From positions 1-64,000 of the forward strand of contig CALZTP010000002.1 in assembly GCA_945829115.1 (NCBI GenBank): a stretch of 64,000 nt of DNA, written 5' to 3'. The stretch comes from an uncultured bacterium (lineage in GTDB: Bacteria > Bacteroidota > Bacteroidia > Bacteroidales > Bacteroidaceae). The translations under genes were made by a program, and so were the position numbers. The notes under the pieces are model-generated. The model was not told the DNA's origin. It worked only from the letters and a program-made list of their open reading frames with translations, and made no database searches. Of the stretch, positions 37,664 to 47,600 are shown piece after piece. Each line of letters starts with the position of its first letter. Positions within the stretch are counted from its first letter, which is position 1.

Positions 37664-38929
37664 ATGAAGAAAATATTTACACTTCTGGCTTTCGTCGGAC
37701 TATCGGTAGCTTCTTACGCACAGCTGAACGGTAGCGGTTATTATCGCGCCATGAACGCGAACACGGAGCGATACATCTACGTGATAGACGACAAGGGCTT
37801 TATCAGCCTTCAGGCAAATGCTGCCGACACAAAGGCCATCCAGCTGAGAAAAGGCAAGGAGCATGTCTTCGACAACCCTTCTTCTGTGCTCTACGGACTT
37901 TCTAAGGGTGGCAACCTCTGGGACCTTCAGGCACAGGGCTCTGGAGTATATGGAATCATTGGTCTTGACGTTACTGTGAAGTCGTTCGCCAGTGATGGTG
38001 GAAACCCTTATGAGGTATCTGGAACCACAAACGGTCAGACCGTTTATCTTGTAGACAAAGAGCAGGAGATGTATGAGGAATACGGAAAGCTCGATACTGG
38101 CGGCTCTTCCTACAAACGTTGGATGATCACTCCAATGGATCAGACAGAGAACTATCTCGGCATCACTCCTAACGTACAGGCAAACGACAAGTACTACTCT
38201 TCTTACTATGTTTCCTTCCCATTCTCCTTCCATAGCGAGGGCATGAAGGCTTACTACGTAACTAAGGTAGACACAAAGAACAATGTTGTTGTGGTGAAGG
38301 AAGTAGAGGGCATCGTTCAGAAGTCTATGCCAGTGATCGTTGAGTGCTCTACAGCTGCTGCCGAGACCAACAAGCTCGCTCTTCAGGACTACACAAAGCA
38401 TGATGCGGCTCCTGCAGACAATCTCCTCGGTGGTGTTTACTTCAGTCTCCACAACCACATGTACAACGACCGCCCTTGCGGATATACTGAGTACGACCCT
38501 AACACCATGCGTATCCTCTCTTCTGTAGATGGCAAGCTCGCTTACGTAAACGCTGCAGAGAACAAAGACCTCCTTAACTATCAGGCAAAGACTGTTGTAT
38601 ACGACGAGAAGGCTGGTCAGAAACTCGTTCCGAAGTACCTCCTCAAGGCAAACCAGTCATACCTAAAGGTTGCTGAGGGCACTGCAGATGTGCTCTACGT
38701 ACTCACAGAGGCTGAGTATGCAGAGAAATACCCTCCAGTACCAGAGACTGTTCCTGGTGATGTTACTGGCGACGGAACTGTGGATATTCAGGACTGCTCT
38801 TCTGTTCTCAATATATTCCTTAATGGTTCCGGCTCAGCAGATACTAAGGCTGCCGACCTTAACAACGATGGTGTTGTAGACATCCAGGACGTTTCTATCG
38901 TTTTGAACGCTTTCCTATCTTCTAAATAA
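37664..38929 (+). CDS. Secreted protein with C-terminal dockerin-type domain
   Basis: Signal peptide; GDVTGDGTVDIQDCSSVLNIFL and ADLNNDGVVDIQDVSIVLNAFL paired calcium-loop repeats. Confidence 0.85.
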   Translation: MKKIFTLLAFVGLSVASYAQLNGSGYYRAMNANTERYIYVIDDKGFISLQANAADTKAIQLRKGKEHVFDNPSSVLYGLSKGGNLWDLQAQGSGVYGIIGLDVTVKSFASDGGNPYEVSGTTNGQTVYLVDKEQEMYEEYGKLDTGGSSYKRWMITPMDQTENYLGITPNVQANDKYYSSYYVSFPFSFHSEGMKAYYVTKVDTKNNVVVVKEVEGIVQKSMPVIVECSTAAAETNKLALQDYTKHDAAPADNLLGGVYFSLHNHMYNDRPCGYTEYDPNTMRILSSVDGKLAYVNAAENKDLLNYQAKTVVYDEKAGQKLVPKYLLKANQSYLKVAEGTADVLYVLTEAEYAEKYPPVPETVPGDVTGDGTVDIQDCSSVLNIFLNGSGSADTKAADLNNDGVVDIQDVSIVLNAFLSSK

Positions 38930-38956
38930 CCCGCTGTTCACACTTGCTGAAGAAAA

Positions 38957-39058
38957 GATTGTCATCTGTTTCTTTGGTTAAAGAAAGATAGATTGTCATC
39001 TGATTCTTAAGTTAAGAAGATATTATTGTCATCTGTTTCTTCAGTTGAAAAAGAATAG
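38957..39058. repeat. 3 tandem hairpin units of about 34 bp (GATTGTCATCTG + variable stem)
   Basis: Units at 38957, 38991, 39024; stems TTTCTTT/AAAGAAA, TTCTTAA/TTAAGAA, TCTTC/GAAAA(GA). Confidence 0.85.
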
Positions 39059-39081
39059 CATTATAAAGAATTTTTACAGTC

Positions 39082-39798
39082 ATGAAAAAAATATTTTTAT
39101 CTATTGTAATGGCAGTGTCAGCCATTCTTGGCGCTTCTGCTCAGACAACTGCTGCAAACCCTGTTACCGTAGAGAACCCAAACTTGAAGGTCACTCTTTC
39201 TGATATCACCCTCGTTCCTGGCGGAGACGCTGCCTACCTCACAGTTTCTGAGGAGTGCGAAGGCGGAACCTACGCTGCTTTCCAGATGGTTATGCACTTC
39301 CCTAAGGGCATTGAGGTTAACAAGGTAAAGTCAGGCCGTAAGGAAGTTGATGATGTCGCTCTCAATGCAGCTCGTTTTGATGGTCTCACACATTCAATTT
39401 CACTCGGTACACCTGAGGTAGAGGATGGTTTCCTTCTGAAGGTCGCTTGTATCGATTTGACAAGCAACGATAATTTCTACAACGATGATGCTGATGGGAA
39501 GAAGGTTACTGAGCTCTTTAAGGTTGGTTTGAAGGCAAACTCTACAGCGGCTTTCGGTGACTTCAAGGTACTTGTAGATCAGATTAAGTTCATCAAGAAG
39601 AACTCTGACGCAGATATTCCTTCTGGTGAGGTTTCCTTCACACTTTCCATCCCTGACCCTGCTGGTATAGAGAACGTCTCTCTTGACAATACTCCTGCAG
39701 AATTCTATACCATCGATGGCAAGAAGCTCCAGGAGCCTCAGAAGGGTATTAACATCATCCGCATGTCTGATGGTTCTGTCCTTAAGCAGGTAAAATAA
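39082..39798 (+). CDS. Secreted cohesin-like beta-sandwich protein with T9SS-like C-terminal tail
   Basis: Signal peptide; VPGGDAAYLTV...FQMVMHFPKGIEV cohesin-like pattern; FYTIDGKKLQEPQKGINIIRMSDGSVLKQVK tail. Confidence 0.6.
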   Translation: MKKIFLSIVMAVSAILGASAQTTAANPVTVENPNLKVTLSDITLVPGGDAAYLTVSEECEGGTYAAFQMVMHFPKGIEVNKVKSGRKEVDDVALNAARFDGLTHSISLGTPEVEDGFLLKVACIDLTSNDNFYNDDADGKKVTELFKVGLKANSTAAFGDFKVLVDQIKFIKKNSDADIPSGEVSFTLSIPDPAGIENVSLDNTPAEFYTIDGKKLQEPQKGINIIRMSDGSVLKQVK

Positions 39799-39823
39799 AC
39801 CAAATTACTATAGAAAAAAATCC

Positions 39824-39870
39824 GCCGTTTCGACTTGTGATTAATAATCGCAGTCGAAACGGCTTTTTTT
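39824..39870 (+). terminator. Terminator of the cohesin-like gene
   Basis: GCCGTTTCGACT ... AGTCGAAACGGC then TTTTTTT. Confidence 0.9.
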
Positions 39871-40142
39871 AAAATTCTTTTTATCATTTAGCGTAAAAGG
39901 AAGTTGATAGAGAAAAAATATGCACACTGACGTATTATGGAAAAAGTGAACGGACATGCTCCGTTTTTTTCCAATTTCATGCCAGTTTTTCAGCTCACAA
40001 GTGGGTGGATTAAACCGCTCCGAGTGGGTGGACATGCTCAGTTTTCTGCACTTCTTCCTTTTATCTTCATTCGTTATTATTCCTCATTGTTCTCGTTTAG
40101 CCTTCGCTACTCCTTTGCTTTGCAATCGAAGACAAAGCGAAG

Positions 40143-40241
40143 TTCTATCGAACATCTATCGAAGACCTATCGAAGACCTATCGAAGACCTATCGAAGACC
40201 TATCGAAGACCTATCGAACATCTATCGAAGACCTATCGAAG
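40143..40241. repeat. 11-bp tandem array, 9 units of A(C/T)CTATCGAA(G/C)
   Basis: Exact 11-bp register from 40143 to 40241. Confidence 0.95.
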
Positions 40242-40293
40242 TGATCATACGGCAATTTTATTTTATACCCCTACATTGTTTGTCTGTTACACC

Positions 40294-42378
40294 CTATTTC
40301 CCAAACTTCACGGTCTTGACATTCGAACCAGAAGAGATGGTGAGGAGATAAACTCCAGAAGGGAAGGAAGAGAGAGGGATACACTGCAAAGAGCCAGCAG
40401 CAACATTGTTGAGACGAATAGAAGAGAGACATGTGCCGTCAGCAGAACGGAGCGCGACAGAGACATTCGCAGCATCAGCAAGGAACGATAGCGAAAGCAT
40501 GTCTGGATTCACGGTGAGCGCAGGCATGAAGGCACTGTCGTTAGTAACGTTTCTGATGTCAGTAAGTTCAAGAGTTCGTGAAAGAGCCGCAAGAGCATCT
40601 ATTTTTCCATAGCCCCAAGAGTTGTTTGGTAGAGAAGCAGCAAAAGAGTCGCTACGAGCAGAAGAAGAGAGAATATCTTTCACAACCTCTGGCGATAGCT
40701 GCGGATCAGCCTGCAGCATAGTAGCCACAACACCAGCCACAAACGGTGCCGCCATGCTTGTGCCCATCTGATAGCCATACTCATACACTCGTCCAGAAGT
40801 TTCGTTAGAGGCAGCAGGAATCTTCGTCCCCGAAGAGTCGAAGGACGATACTGCAGAGATGATGAAACATCCAGGGGCAGTAATCTCTGGCTTTGTTCTT
40901 CCATCGGCAGTAGGACCACAACTTGAGAAAGAGCCAAGTGCACCAAGAGACTCGTCAGGAAGCACAGAAGAGTTGTATTCCGTTCTTGTGACATAAGCCC
41001 CAGCAGTAACAATACGCTTTCCTGTACCTCCCACCTCAGCAATGGTAGACTCCGAAGCAGGTGCAGTGAAACCCTCCACATCCTTTGACTCGAGAGCGAG
41101 GTAGATATTGTCAGCCCAGATATCTACTTTCCCAGCAGATTTTGGCTTTACAGTCAGCACAACCCCATAGTTGTTACGGATGGTGGATATGCGAGAGTCG
41201 AGGAAAAGCGACAGCTTTTCATTATTTGGATTCTTCTCCGCAGCCACCTCAATAGTTCCAGTGGCATAACTGCCTAACGTCACTGTCTTTGTGCCCTCAA
41301 TAGGGTATATGACCTCAGAAACTATTTCCTTATTTTGGAAAAGGCTGTAGGCAGAGAGCGATACCTCCATCTCCATATCCTTCTCCGCCCAAAGCTGCAC
41401 AAAGCTACTGATATCATCAGACGAAGGCTTCTGCTTGAAAGAGATAAACGTGCGCAAAGGAGCATCGTCAGGAGAGAGGAAAGTCTTGGAGATATGGAAC
41501 TTGTCTTGACGGTGGTTTCCCGCCGCTCCAACAATAATCCTTCCCGGTCCCTGCATCTCATCGGCAAGTCGGTCGAAATCAGAAGTGCCATCATGCGGAC
41601 CATCATGATTTCCGAGGCTGAGGTTCACGACACATGGCTTCCCCACTTTCTCTGCATAATCGAAGATATAACGCACACCATTACTGATGTCGGCAAGCGT
41701 ACTACTGTTAAGATCAAGCGCAACAAGCACAATCTCCGCATCAGGAGCACAACCAGAATATTTTCCGTCGAGGAAGGCAGAAGAGCCAGCAGCAATGGCA
41801 GCAACATGAGTGCCATGGGAGTTTGTCTCACAGTCAGCCTTTCCACGCCGTATTGCCTCCTCAGAGGTCATCTCTATTCCATATCCGAAAGCTTGAGGGG
41901 CTGAGCATCCCTCAAACGATTCTGTTCCCTGCTCCCAGACTCTTGCTATCCTCAACCTCCCGTCTTTCTCACAGAAAGCTTCATGGCAGTAGTCGAAGCC
42001 AGAATCTACAATTCCTACCACTACCCCACTTCCTGTGAACGGCTGTGATAGACTCTTTCCACTGAGAACATCAGCATGACCTGTCTCCTCTTTCGCCACA
42101 TCAAGCATCTGTTGTGGCCTTCCCGGTATGGAAATACGCTTCACCTGTCCGTTCTCTGCCATTTCTGCCAGTTTTGCGAGCGATGTGCGAAGGGTTGTGG
42201 TTTTCCCATCCATTAAGGTTACGTAAGCCGTTGTCTCCTCTGTGGAGCTGTCGGCACTTCGTGTTATGCTTCCCTTCTTCAGCAGGAGCTGTGTTCTTGG
42301 CGACAGCAACGACTGTGCATTCACGCCAAGGGAAGAAGCGAGGAATGCCGTGAATATGGAAATATAGATTTTTCTCAT
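40294..42378 (-). CDS. Secreted S8 (subtilisin-like) serine peptidase with T9SS-like tail
   Basis: Catalytic VGIVDSGFDY, NSHGTHVAAIAAG, GTSMAAPFVAGVVA; tail FPSGVYLLTISSGSNVKTVKFGK. Confidence 0.93.
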   Translation of the reverse strand: MRKIYISIFTAFLASSLGVNAQSLLSPRTQLLLKKGSITRSADSSTEETTAYVTLMDGKTTTLRTSLAKLAEMAENGQVKRISIPGRPQQMLDVAKEETGHADVLSGKSLSQPFTGSGVVVGIVDSGFDYCHEAFCEKDGRLRIARVWEQGTESFEGCSAPQAFGYGIEMTSEEAIRRGKADCETNSHGTHVAAIAAGSSAFLDGKYSGCAPDAEIVLVALDLNSSTLADISNGVRYIFDYAEKVGKPCVVNLSLGNHDGPHDGTSDFDRLADEMQGPGRIIVGAAGNHRQDKFHISKTFLSPDDAPLRTFISFKQKPSSDDISSFVQLWAEKDMEMEVSLSAYSLFQNKEIVSEVIYPIEGTKTVTLGSYATGTIEVAAEKNPNNEKLSLFLDSRISTIRNNYGVVLTVKPKSAGKVDIWADNIYLALESKDVEGFTAPASESTIAEVGGTGKRIVTAGAYVTRTEYNSSVLPDESLGALGSFSSCGPTADGRTKPEITAPGCFIISAVSSFDSSGTKIPAASNETSGRVYEYGYQMGTSMAAPFVAGVVATMLQADPQLSPEVVKDILSSSARSDSFAASLPNNSWGYGKIDALAALSRTLELTDIRNVTNDSAFMPALTVNPDMLSLSFLADAANVSVALRSADGTCLSSIRLNNVAAGSLQCIPLSSFPSGVYLLTISSGSNVKTVKFGK

Positions 42379-42399
42379 TTTTTTCTTGTGAATATTGAA

Positions 42400-44307
42400 C
42401 TATCTTACTACAACCTTCTTAACAACAGTCTTTTCTCCGCTCCTTGCCTTCACGATATACATTCCAGGAGCCTGAGAGAGAGCAGGATTGCAAGCCCTAC
42501 CAGAAGCATCGAATATGCGCACTCCAGAAACCTCACCGTCAACAACAAGCTTTCCGTCAACAACGTTCACATCGAAAGCATTAGAAGCATTCTGCGTCTC
42601 TTCAATTCCAGAAGCGCCAGAAGGGAAAGCCGCCTGAGTAGCACTCTCTCCGAGCTTCACCTGCAGACAGTTATAGACAGTGTTTCCTGTAGCACTATTA
42701 GGCTCATAGGCAGCAATATACGCCACGAAATAGAGATTCTCTGGCACCACCGGCTTCGTGATCATCTCCTCTGTCTTTCCAGCATCCTTCATAAGTTCTT
42801 CTGTCCAAAACGAAGACCTTATAGCCTCTGGAAGTGTGAACGACTTCTGATATTTTGTCACCTCCCCAACCTTGAAGTTAGGGAGCACGCCCCATGCATT
42901 TTCGGTTACCGTACCACGGAAAGCACGGTCGTGAGAATACTGGTCGCCACCGTTCGACTGAGAGTCTTTCAGTCCGTCCTGTACAATCATTACGTTCATA
43001 ACCGTCTGACCGTCAAAAGCTTCGTGAGGGTACACCTCAAAAGAAAGATCAACAAGACGAGTTTCTGGATTATACTTTGTGTCGAGCTTCAGCGATGCGA
43101 ACGGACGGAGACAAGAAGCATAGTCGAGCATGTAGTTGATATCGTCAGAAGAAATCATCCCTACAGGGATATTTGTGTAAGGGTTAGGAGTTCTGGCAAC
43201 CATGAATGCTGGTGCGTATTGTGAGCTTCCGTAGAAGGCAGTGTAGTAATAGTCTTCCTCCATACTGAAATTGTCTGGATGATAACCAGAATGGTGTGTT
43301 ACCTCCACATGTGGAAAAACAGTGTTATTCAGCACGCTATTCATAGTGCGATGACCAGCAGGGCAGTTAGGACACTCCTGTCCGGTGAACATCTCCACGA
43401 GCAGGTTTCGCTCCATATTTTCAGGATAGAAGAACACATTTGATGAGTAGGCGTTGTCAGAAGCATCACTATCAGCGCCACCATTTATTGATGCCACCTC
43501 CATAGCCATAAATGAAGATCCAAACTCGCCAGCCTCAATTTCTGGCAGTTCAAAATTATATGTCTTCCCAGCCTCGATGTTCACATCCTTGAAAGAGATT
43601 GTCTCCACAGCCGTTCCCGCAGTGAATTTTATCTCAAACTCACGAACAGTTTCCGTGCCGATGTTCAGCACCTCTCCCCAGAACGTATATTTTCCGCCTG
43701 CCTTGTAGTAATCGCTGAAATATCCGCGCTTCATAAGGAGGTCGGTAGATTGAGGAACATCATCGAGCACAGCCTTTAGAGAAACGGCGCCCATACCTCT
43801 TCCAAAGATGTCCTGCCATTCATCGTCGATAATGGCAAAGGAGCAGTTCTCCACATCGTAGGAATAGTCTACATGGAGAGGGTTCATGTTCGCATTGTTC
43901 ATCAGAAGTTCAAAGCCGATGAAGAGCTCCTTCTCCTCGCCAGTGATGACATAAGGAGTGTCGAAAGAAGTCTCTATCCATTTTGCAGAAGCAGAAGAGA
44001 CATCCTTTGAGGCTACCTCAAAATTCTTGGCAGCAAGATTCTCGCCGTTCAGCTCTGCCTTCACAAATGCCTGCGCATCAGAGACCTGACGACTGCCATA
44101 GATGGCTTGTATGCCCGTGATGCTTTTTCCTTTTAGGAGTGCGAGCTTCTCGTGTGTGAGGCGTATTGCCTGTCCTTGTTTCTGACTGTTTCCAAAATGC
44201 ATGAAGTTGCTGCGTGAGAAATCACCGTTGGTGTAACCGAAGGTTGCTCCAGCTGCAGCCTTCAGACAGAAGAGTGTCATGATGACGAAGAGTAATTGTT
44301 TTTTCAT
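42400..44307 (-). CDS. Secreted Omp28-like protein with CPNCP motif and T9SS-like tail
   Basis: LLVEMFTGQECPNCPAGHRTMNSV; tail GMYIVKARSGEKTVVKKVVVR. Confidence 0.75.
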   Translation of the reverse strand: MKKQLLFVIMTLFCLKAAAGATFGYTNGDFSRSNFMHFGNSQKQGQAIRLTHEKLALLKGKSITGIQAIYGSRQVSDAQAFVKAELNGENLAAKNFEVASKDVSSASAKWIETSFDTPYVITGEEKELFIGFELLMNNANMNPLHVDYSYDVENCSFAIIDDEWQDIFGRGMGAVSLKAVLDDVPQSTDLLMKRGYFSDYYKAGGKYTFWGEVLNIGTETVREFEIKFTAGTAVETISFKDVNIEAGKTYNFELPEIEAGEFGSSFMAMEVASINGGADSDASDNAYSSNVFFYPENMERNLLVEMFTGQECPNCPAGHRTMNSVLNNTVFPHVEVTHHSGYHPDNFSMEEDYYYTAFYGSSQYAPAFMVARTPNPYTNIPVGMISSDDINYMLDYASCLRPFASLKLDTKYNPETRLVDLSFEVYPHEAFDGQTVMNVMIVQDGLKDSQSNGGDQYSHDRAFRGTVTENAWGVLPNFKVGEVTKYQKSFTLPEAIRSSFWTEELMKDAGKTEEMITKPVVPENLYFVAYIAAYEPNSATGNTVYNCLQVKLGESATQAAFPSGASGIEETQNASNAFDVNVVDGKLVVDGEVSGVRIFDASGRACNPALSQAPGMYIVKARSGEKTVVKKVVVR

Positions 44308-44387
44308 TGTCTTTTATGTAGTATTTTTATTTATTTTTTCTTCTTTGGAAAAATTTCTGAAATAAAGGCAAGATGCCTTTTTGTCTG

Positions 44388-44395
44388 CAAAATTA
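44388..44395 (-). promoter_or_regulatory. -7 box for the Omp28-like gene
   Basis: CAAAATTA on plus; CAAA at 44414-44417 as -33 element. Confidence 0.6.
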
Positions 44396-44445
44396 CAAAA
44401 TAAAAAATAAATACAAAATTATTTTTAGAATTTTTGCCATATTAT

Positions 44446-44476
44446 TTTGATATTCGGATTTTTTTTTGTACTTTTG
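44446..44476 (+). promoter_or_regulatory. Promoter (TTTG-N19-TACTTTTG)
   Basis: TTTG 44446-44449, TACTTTTG 44469-44476; divergent from the Omp28-like gene. Confidence 0.7.
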
Positions 44477-44669
44477 CAGTCGGAATGGTGAAAGAACATG
44501 ACAAATGACACTAAGAGAAACGTTTCAATTGACATTTAGAAAGCAGCATGTGACTTTTTTGTCAACAAAACAAATAAATCAATTACATTTTGCCATGGAA
44601 TACAAAAACCACTTGACACATTATTAAATTCAAAGAAAAATAATAAACAATTATTAAATAAAAAACATC

Positions 44670-47600
44670 ATGAAGAAAATCTTACGCTATTCAGCTTGTG
44701 CATGGCTCTTGGCATGGCTTGGAGTGCATGTTGCACTTGCTCAGGACTACTCCGGAAAGCCCGGACGAAAGGCAGTCTGCACGTTCACTGTAGGCGACGC
44801 CATGGGTGAGTCAGGCGGAACAATCACCAAGCAGAACCATGTCTTCTATGGTCAGGAGAACATGCCTGCTTTCGGTGCATTGGTAACAAAGGGCACTGAC
44901 GGCTCACTTGCAACAACCGATTTCTATCGTTTTAGCACAGCCAAAGACGGTAGCAACTCTGTAACCACAAAGACTGGTCAGCAGTGGAAGACCACTGTCT
45001 ACGGCAATAAGGAGTATGCTGAGGAGAAAACTCAGGAGGTTGTAACGGTAAACGCAAAAGGTCAGATAATAGCAAAGACCGACCAGAGCAGTGCTTATGC
45101 TTACGAGTACAACGCTGAAGGCCTTCTCGTGAAAGAGAACGTCACAGTTCTCTCTTCTGGCGCATTCTCAAAAGCAATCGCTTACGAGTATGACGGCAAG
45201 GGAAACATCACAAAGCGCACAACCTACTCTCGCAAGACAAAGAGCGACCCTTCTACAGAATATGTAAGCTCTGTGGAGGATTACTCTTACGTAAACGGCG
45301 AGCTCGCAGAGATTGTGAAGTACAACGGCACCTCTACTTCAGAGCCAAAGCTGTATTCTAAGAAGACATACGAGGTTTATAACGGCAACAAGAATCAGAT
45401 TCTCGAGAAGTCTTTCACATCTCCAAAGGTTGCTGCCGACGGCACCGTGACATGGTCACAGAGTGCAACAGCCATTATCTACGAATATGCTGACTTCACA
45501 GAGAATGGTGGCGAGGGCTGGAAAATCTCTGACCTTTCTGCAACCTGCTCTGGAACAAAGAACAATGTTACAGTTTCTTTCTCTGCTCCAAAGAATGCTG
45601 GAGAAAACACAAAATATGCTATCTTCCGCAGCGGACAGCTTGCTGCTGTGGTAAGCAACGCAGAGGTGAACAAAGGTGGCAAGTGCCAGTATATCGACGC
45701 AGGCGTACAGCTTGGCACCTGGACATACTTCGTGCTTCCTTTCGAGGGAGATGCTCTCACAAACATAACAGCGAACGGTGAGCGCTATGTATCAAACACT
45801 TCTAACGTAACCGTAACAAGCGATTCTCTCAAGCCTGTTCAGAGCATCTCTCTAAAGGTAAATAAGGATGCTGAAGGCATTTATGTCATCACGGCATCAT
45901 GGGACGAGAACCCTTCTCTTGCAAGCAGCTCTTGCCAGAAGCACTCCATCTATCACATGCGTACCCTTACAACAGGTACTAAGAGTCCGCTTCAGCTCGG
46001 TTCAACAACAGATAAGAATGCTACTTCTATCAGCTTCGACTATCCTACTTCTTACAATGTCCTCGACCTCTTCGTAGCGACACTCTATAGCGAGGGAGTT
46101 GCAATCTCTGAACATATCTCACTAAAGAAGGCTGACCTTGAAAGCCTCATAGCAACAGAACCAGAGAAGCCAGGAACAGATCCTGGAACAACTGAAAGAA
46201 CTCCTTTCACAGTATATGGCGTATACCCTTACTGGGAGGGTGCAAAAACAGCTTCCTTCGATATCGCTAAGCTAAACGCAGAAACTCCTGCTGAGGTAGC
46301 TACAGAGGTGGCAATCAGCGGCATCAACGATATGCTTGCGTGTGGTGCTACCATTGGCGACAAGTATTATGCTTTCTTCACCGATACTGATTGGAACGTT
46401 TATTTCGGAACTGTGAACTTCACTACTGGTAACGTGGTAAAGCTGAAGAAATACGGCTATGGAAACCTCGGCTATCAGATGAAGGGTCTTGCTTACGATG
46501 CTACCGACAACGTTCTCTATGGTATTGAGCAGATTTACGACGAGGCAAACGATGCCATGACAACGGCTCTCTGCACTATCAACCCTGAGAACGGAAACGT
46601 GACAGAGGTGAAGAGATTCAACAAGGAGTTTGCTATGCTCGCAGGAGACGGTGACGGCATTCTCTATGCCATCAGCACTGCCTACGACGAGAACTTCCAG
46701 CTCATTCCTTCACTCTGGAAGATCAACGATGCTCTTGAGCTCTCTGCAGAGCCAGTGATTGCTGCTACTGCTCCTATGACATACGCTATGAACCTCAGCA
46801 GCCTTGTTGCTCCTGATGGAAAGGTGGTATACACAGTTGCTGGAACAGACGTATATGCTTGGGACCTCGCAGCAAAGACATACGCTAACATCGGAAGCCT
46901 TTCTAAGGAAGTTGCTGGTATCACCACTGCAAAGGGTACTGCAGACGCTGAAGGTGGTCTCGTTCCAGAGGTTGTAAACACTCGCTTCCTCGTGAAGAAG
47001 ACATGGTATGGCGATGCTATGGGCTCTGTTAAAGACAAGGACATGCGCATAGAGGAGTATTTCTACAACTACGATGGCAAGGTGGCTCGCATTGCTCAGA
47101 GTGCTCGTGGCATCAGTGAGCAAGGACAGCCTACCGACTATGAGATTACTCGCCTCACAAAGAACAACTTCGACTTCAACGGAAACATTGTTTCTGCTTC
47201 CATCAACCAGTATGGCAAGTACGATTTCCAAGATATGGCATTCAAGGAAACTGGAAAGAACACTTACGACTATAACGAGCAGGGACAGCTTGTGAAGGAA
47301 TTCGTAAACGGTGTCATTACAGAGTACACATACAACGCTGACGGATATGTTGCAGAGAAGAAAATCTCTACGCAGTATGATATCAACGTCAGTGAGCCAA
47401 AGTGGACTCAGACAATAAAGAACGAGGATTTCAATGCTCTCGGTCTCCCTACCAACTTCACTTCTGAAGGTGCTTACGATAGCTACAACTATGTTGGCGC
47501 TATTGATTATAACGAGAACGGCGAGAAGACTCTTGAGGTTCACTCAAAGGTTGTTATCGATGAGGAGTTCGGAAATCCGATGATGATGCCATTCGAAGTA

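Noticed and set aside
37664-39798. True cellulosome locus
   Set aside because: No CBMs, multi-cohesin scaffoldin or cellulases nearby; kept only as a candidate docking pair
40143-40241. CRISPR array
   Set aside because: Direct 11-bp tandem units with no spacers and no cas genes
39937-40491. 184-aa ORF with 11-aa repeat (LSKTYRRPIED)
   Set aside because: Repeat peptide is a by-product of an 11-bp DNA array (33 nt = 11 codons); overlaps the S8 protease 3' end
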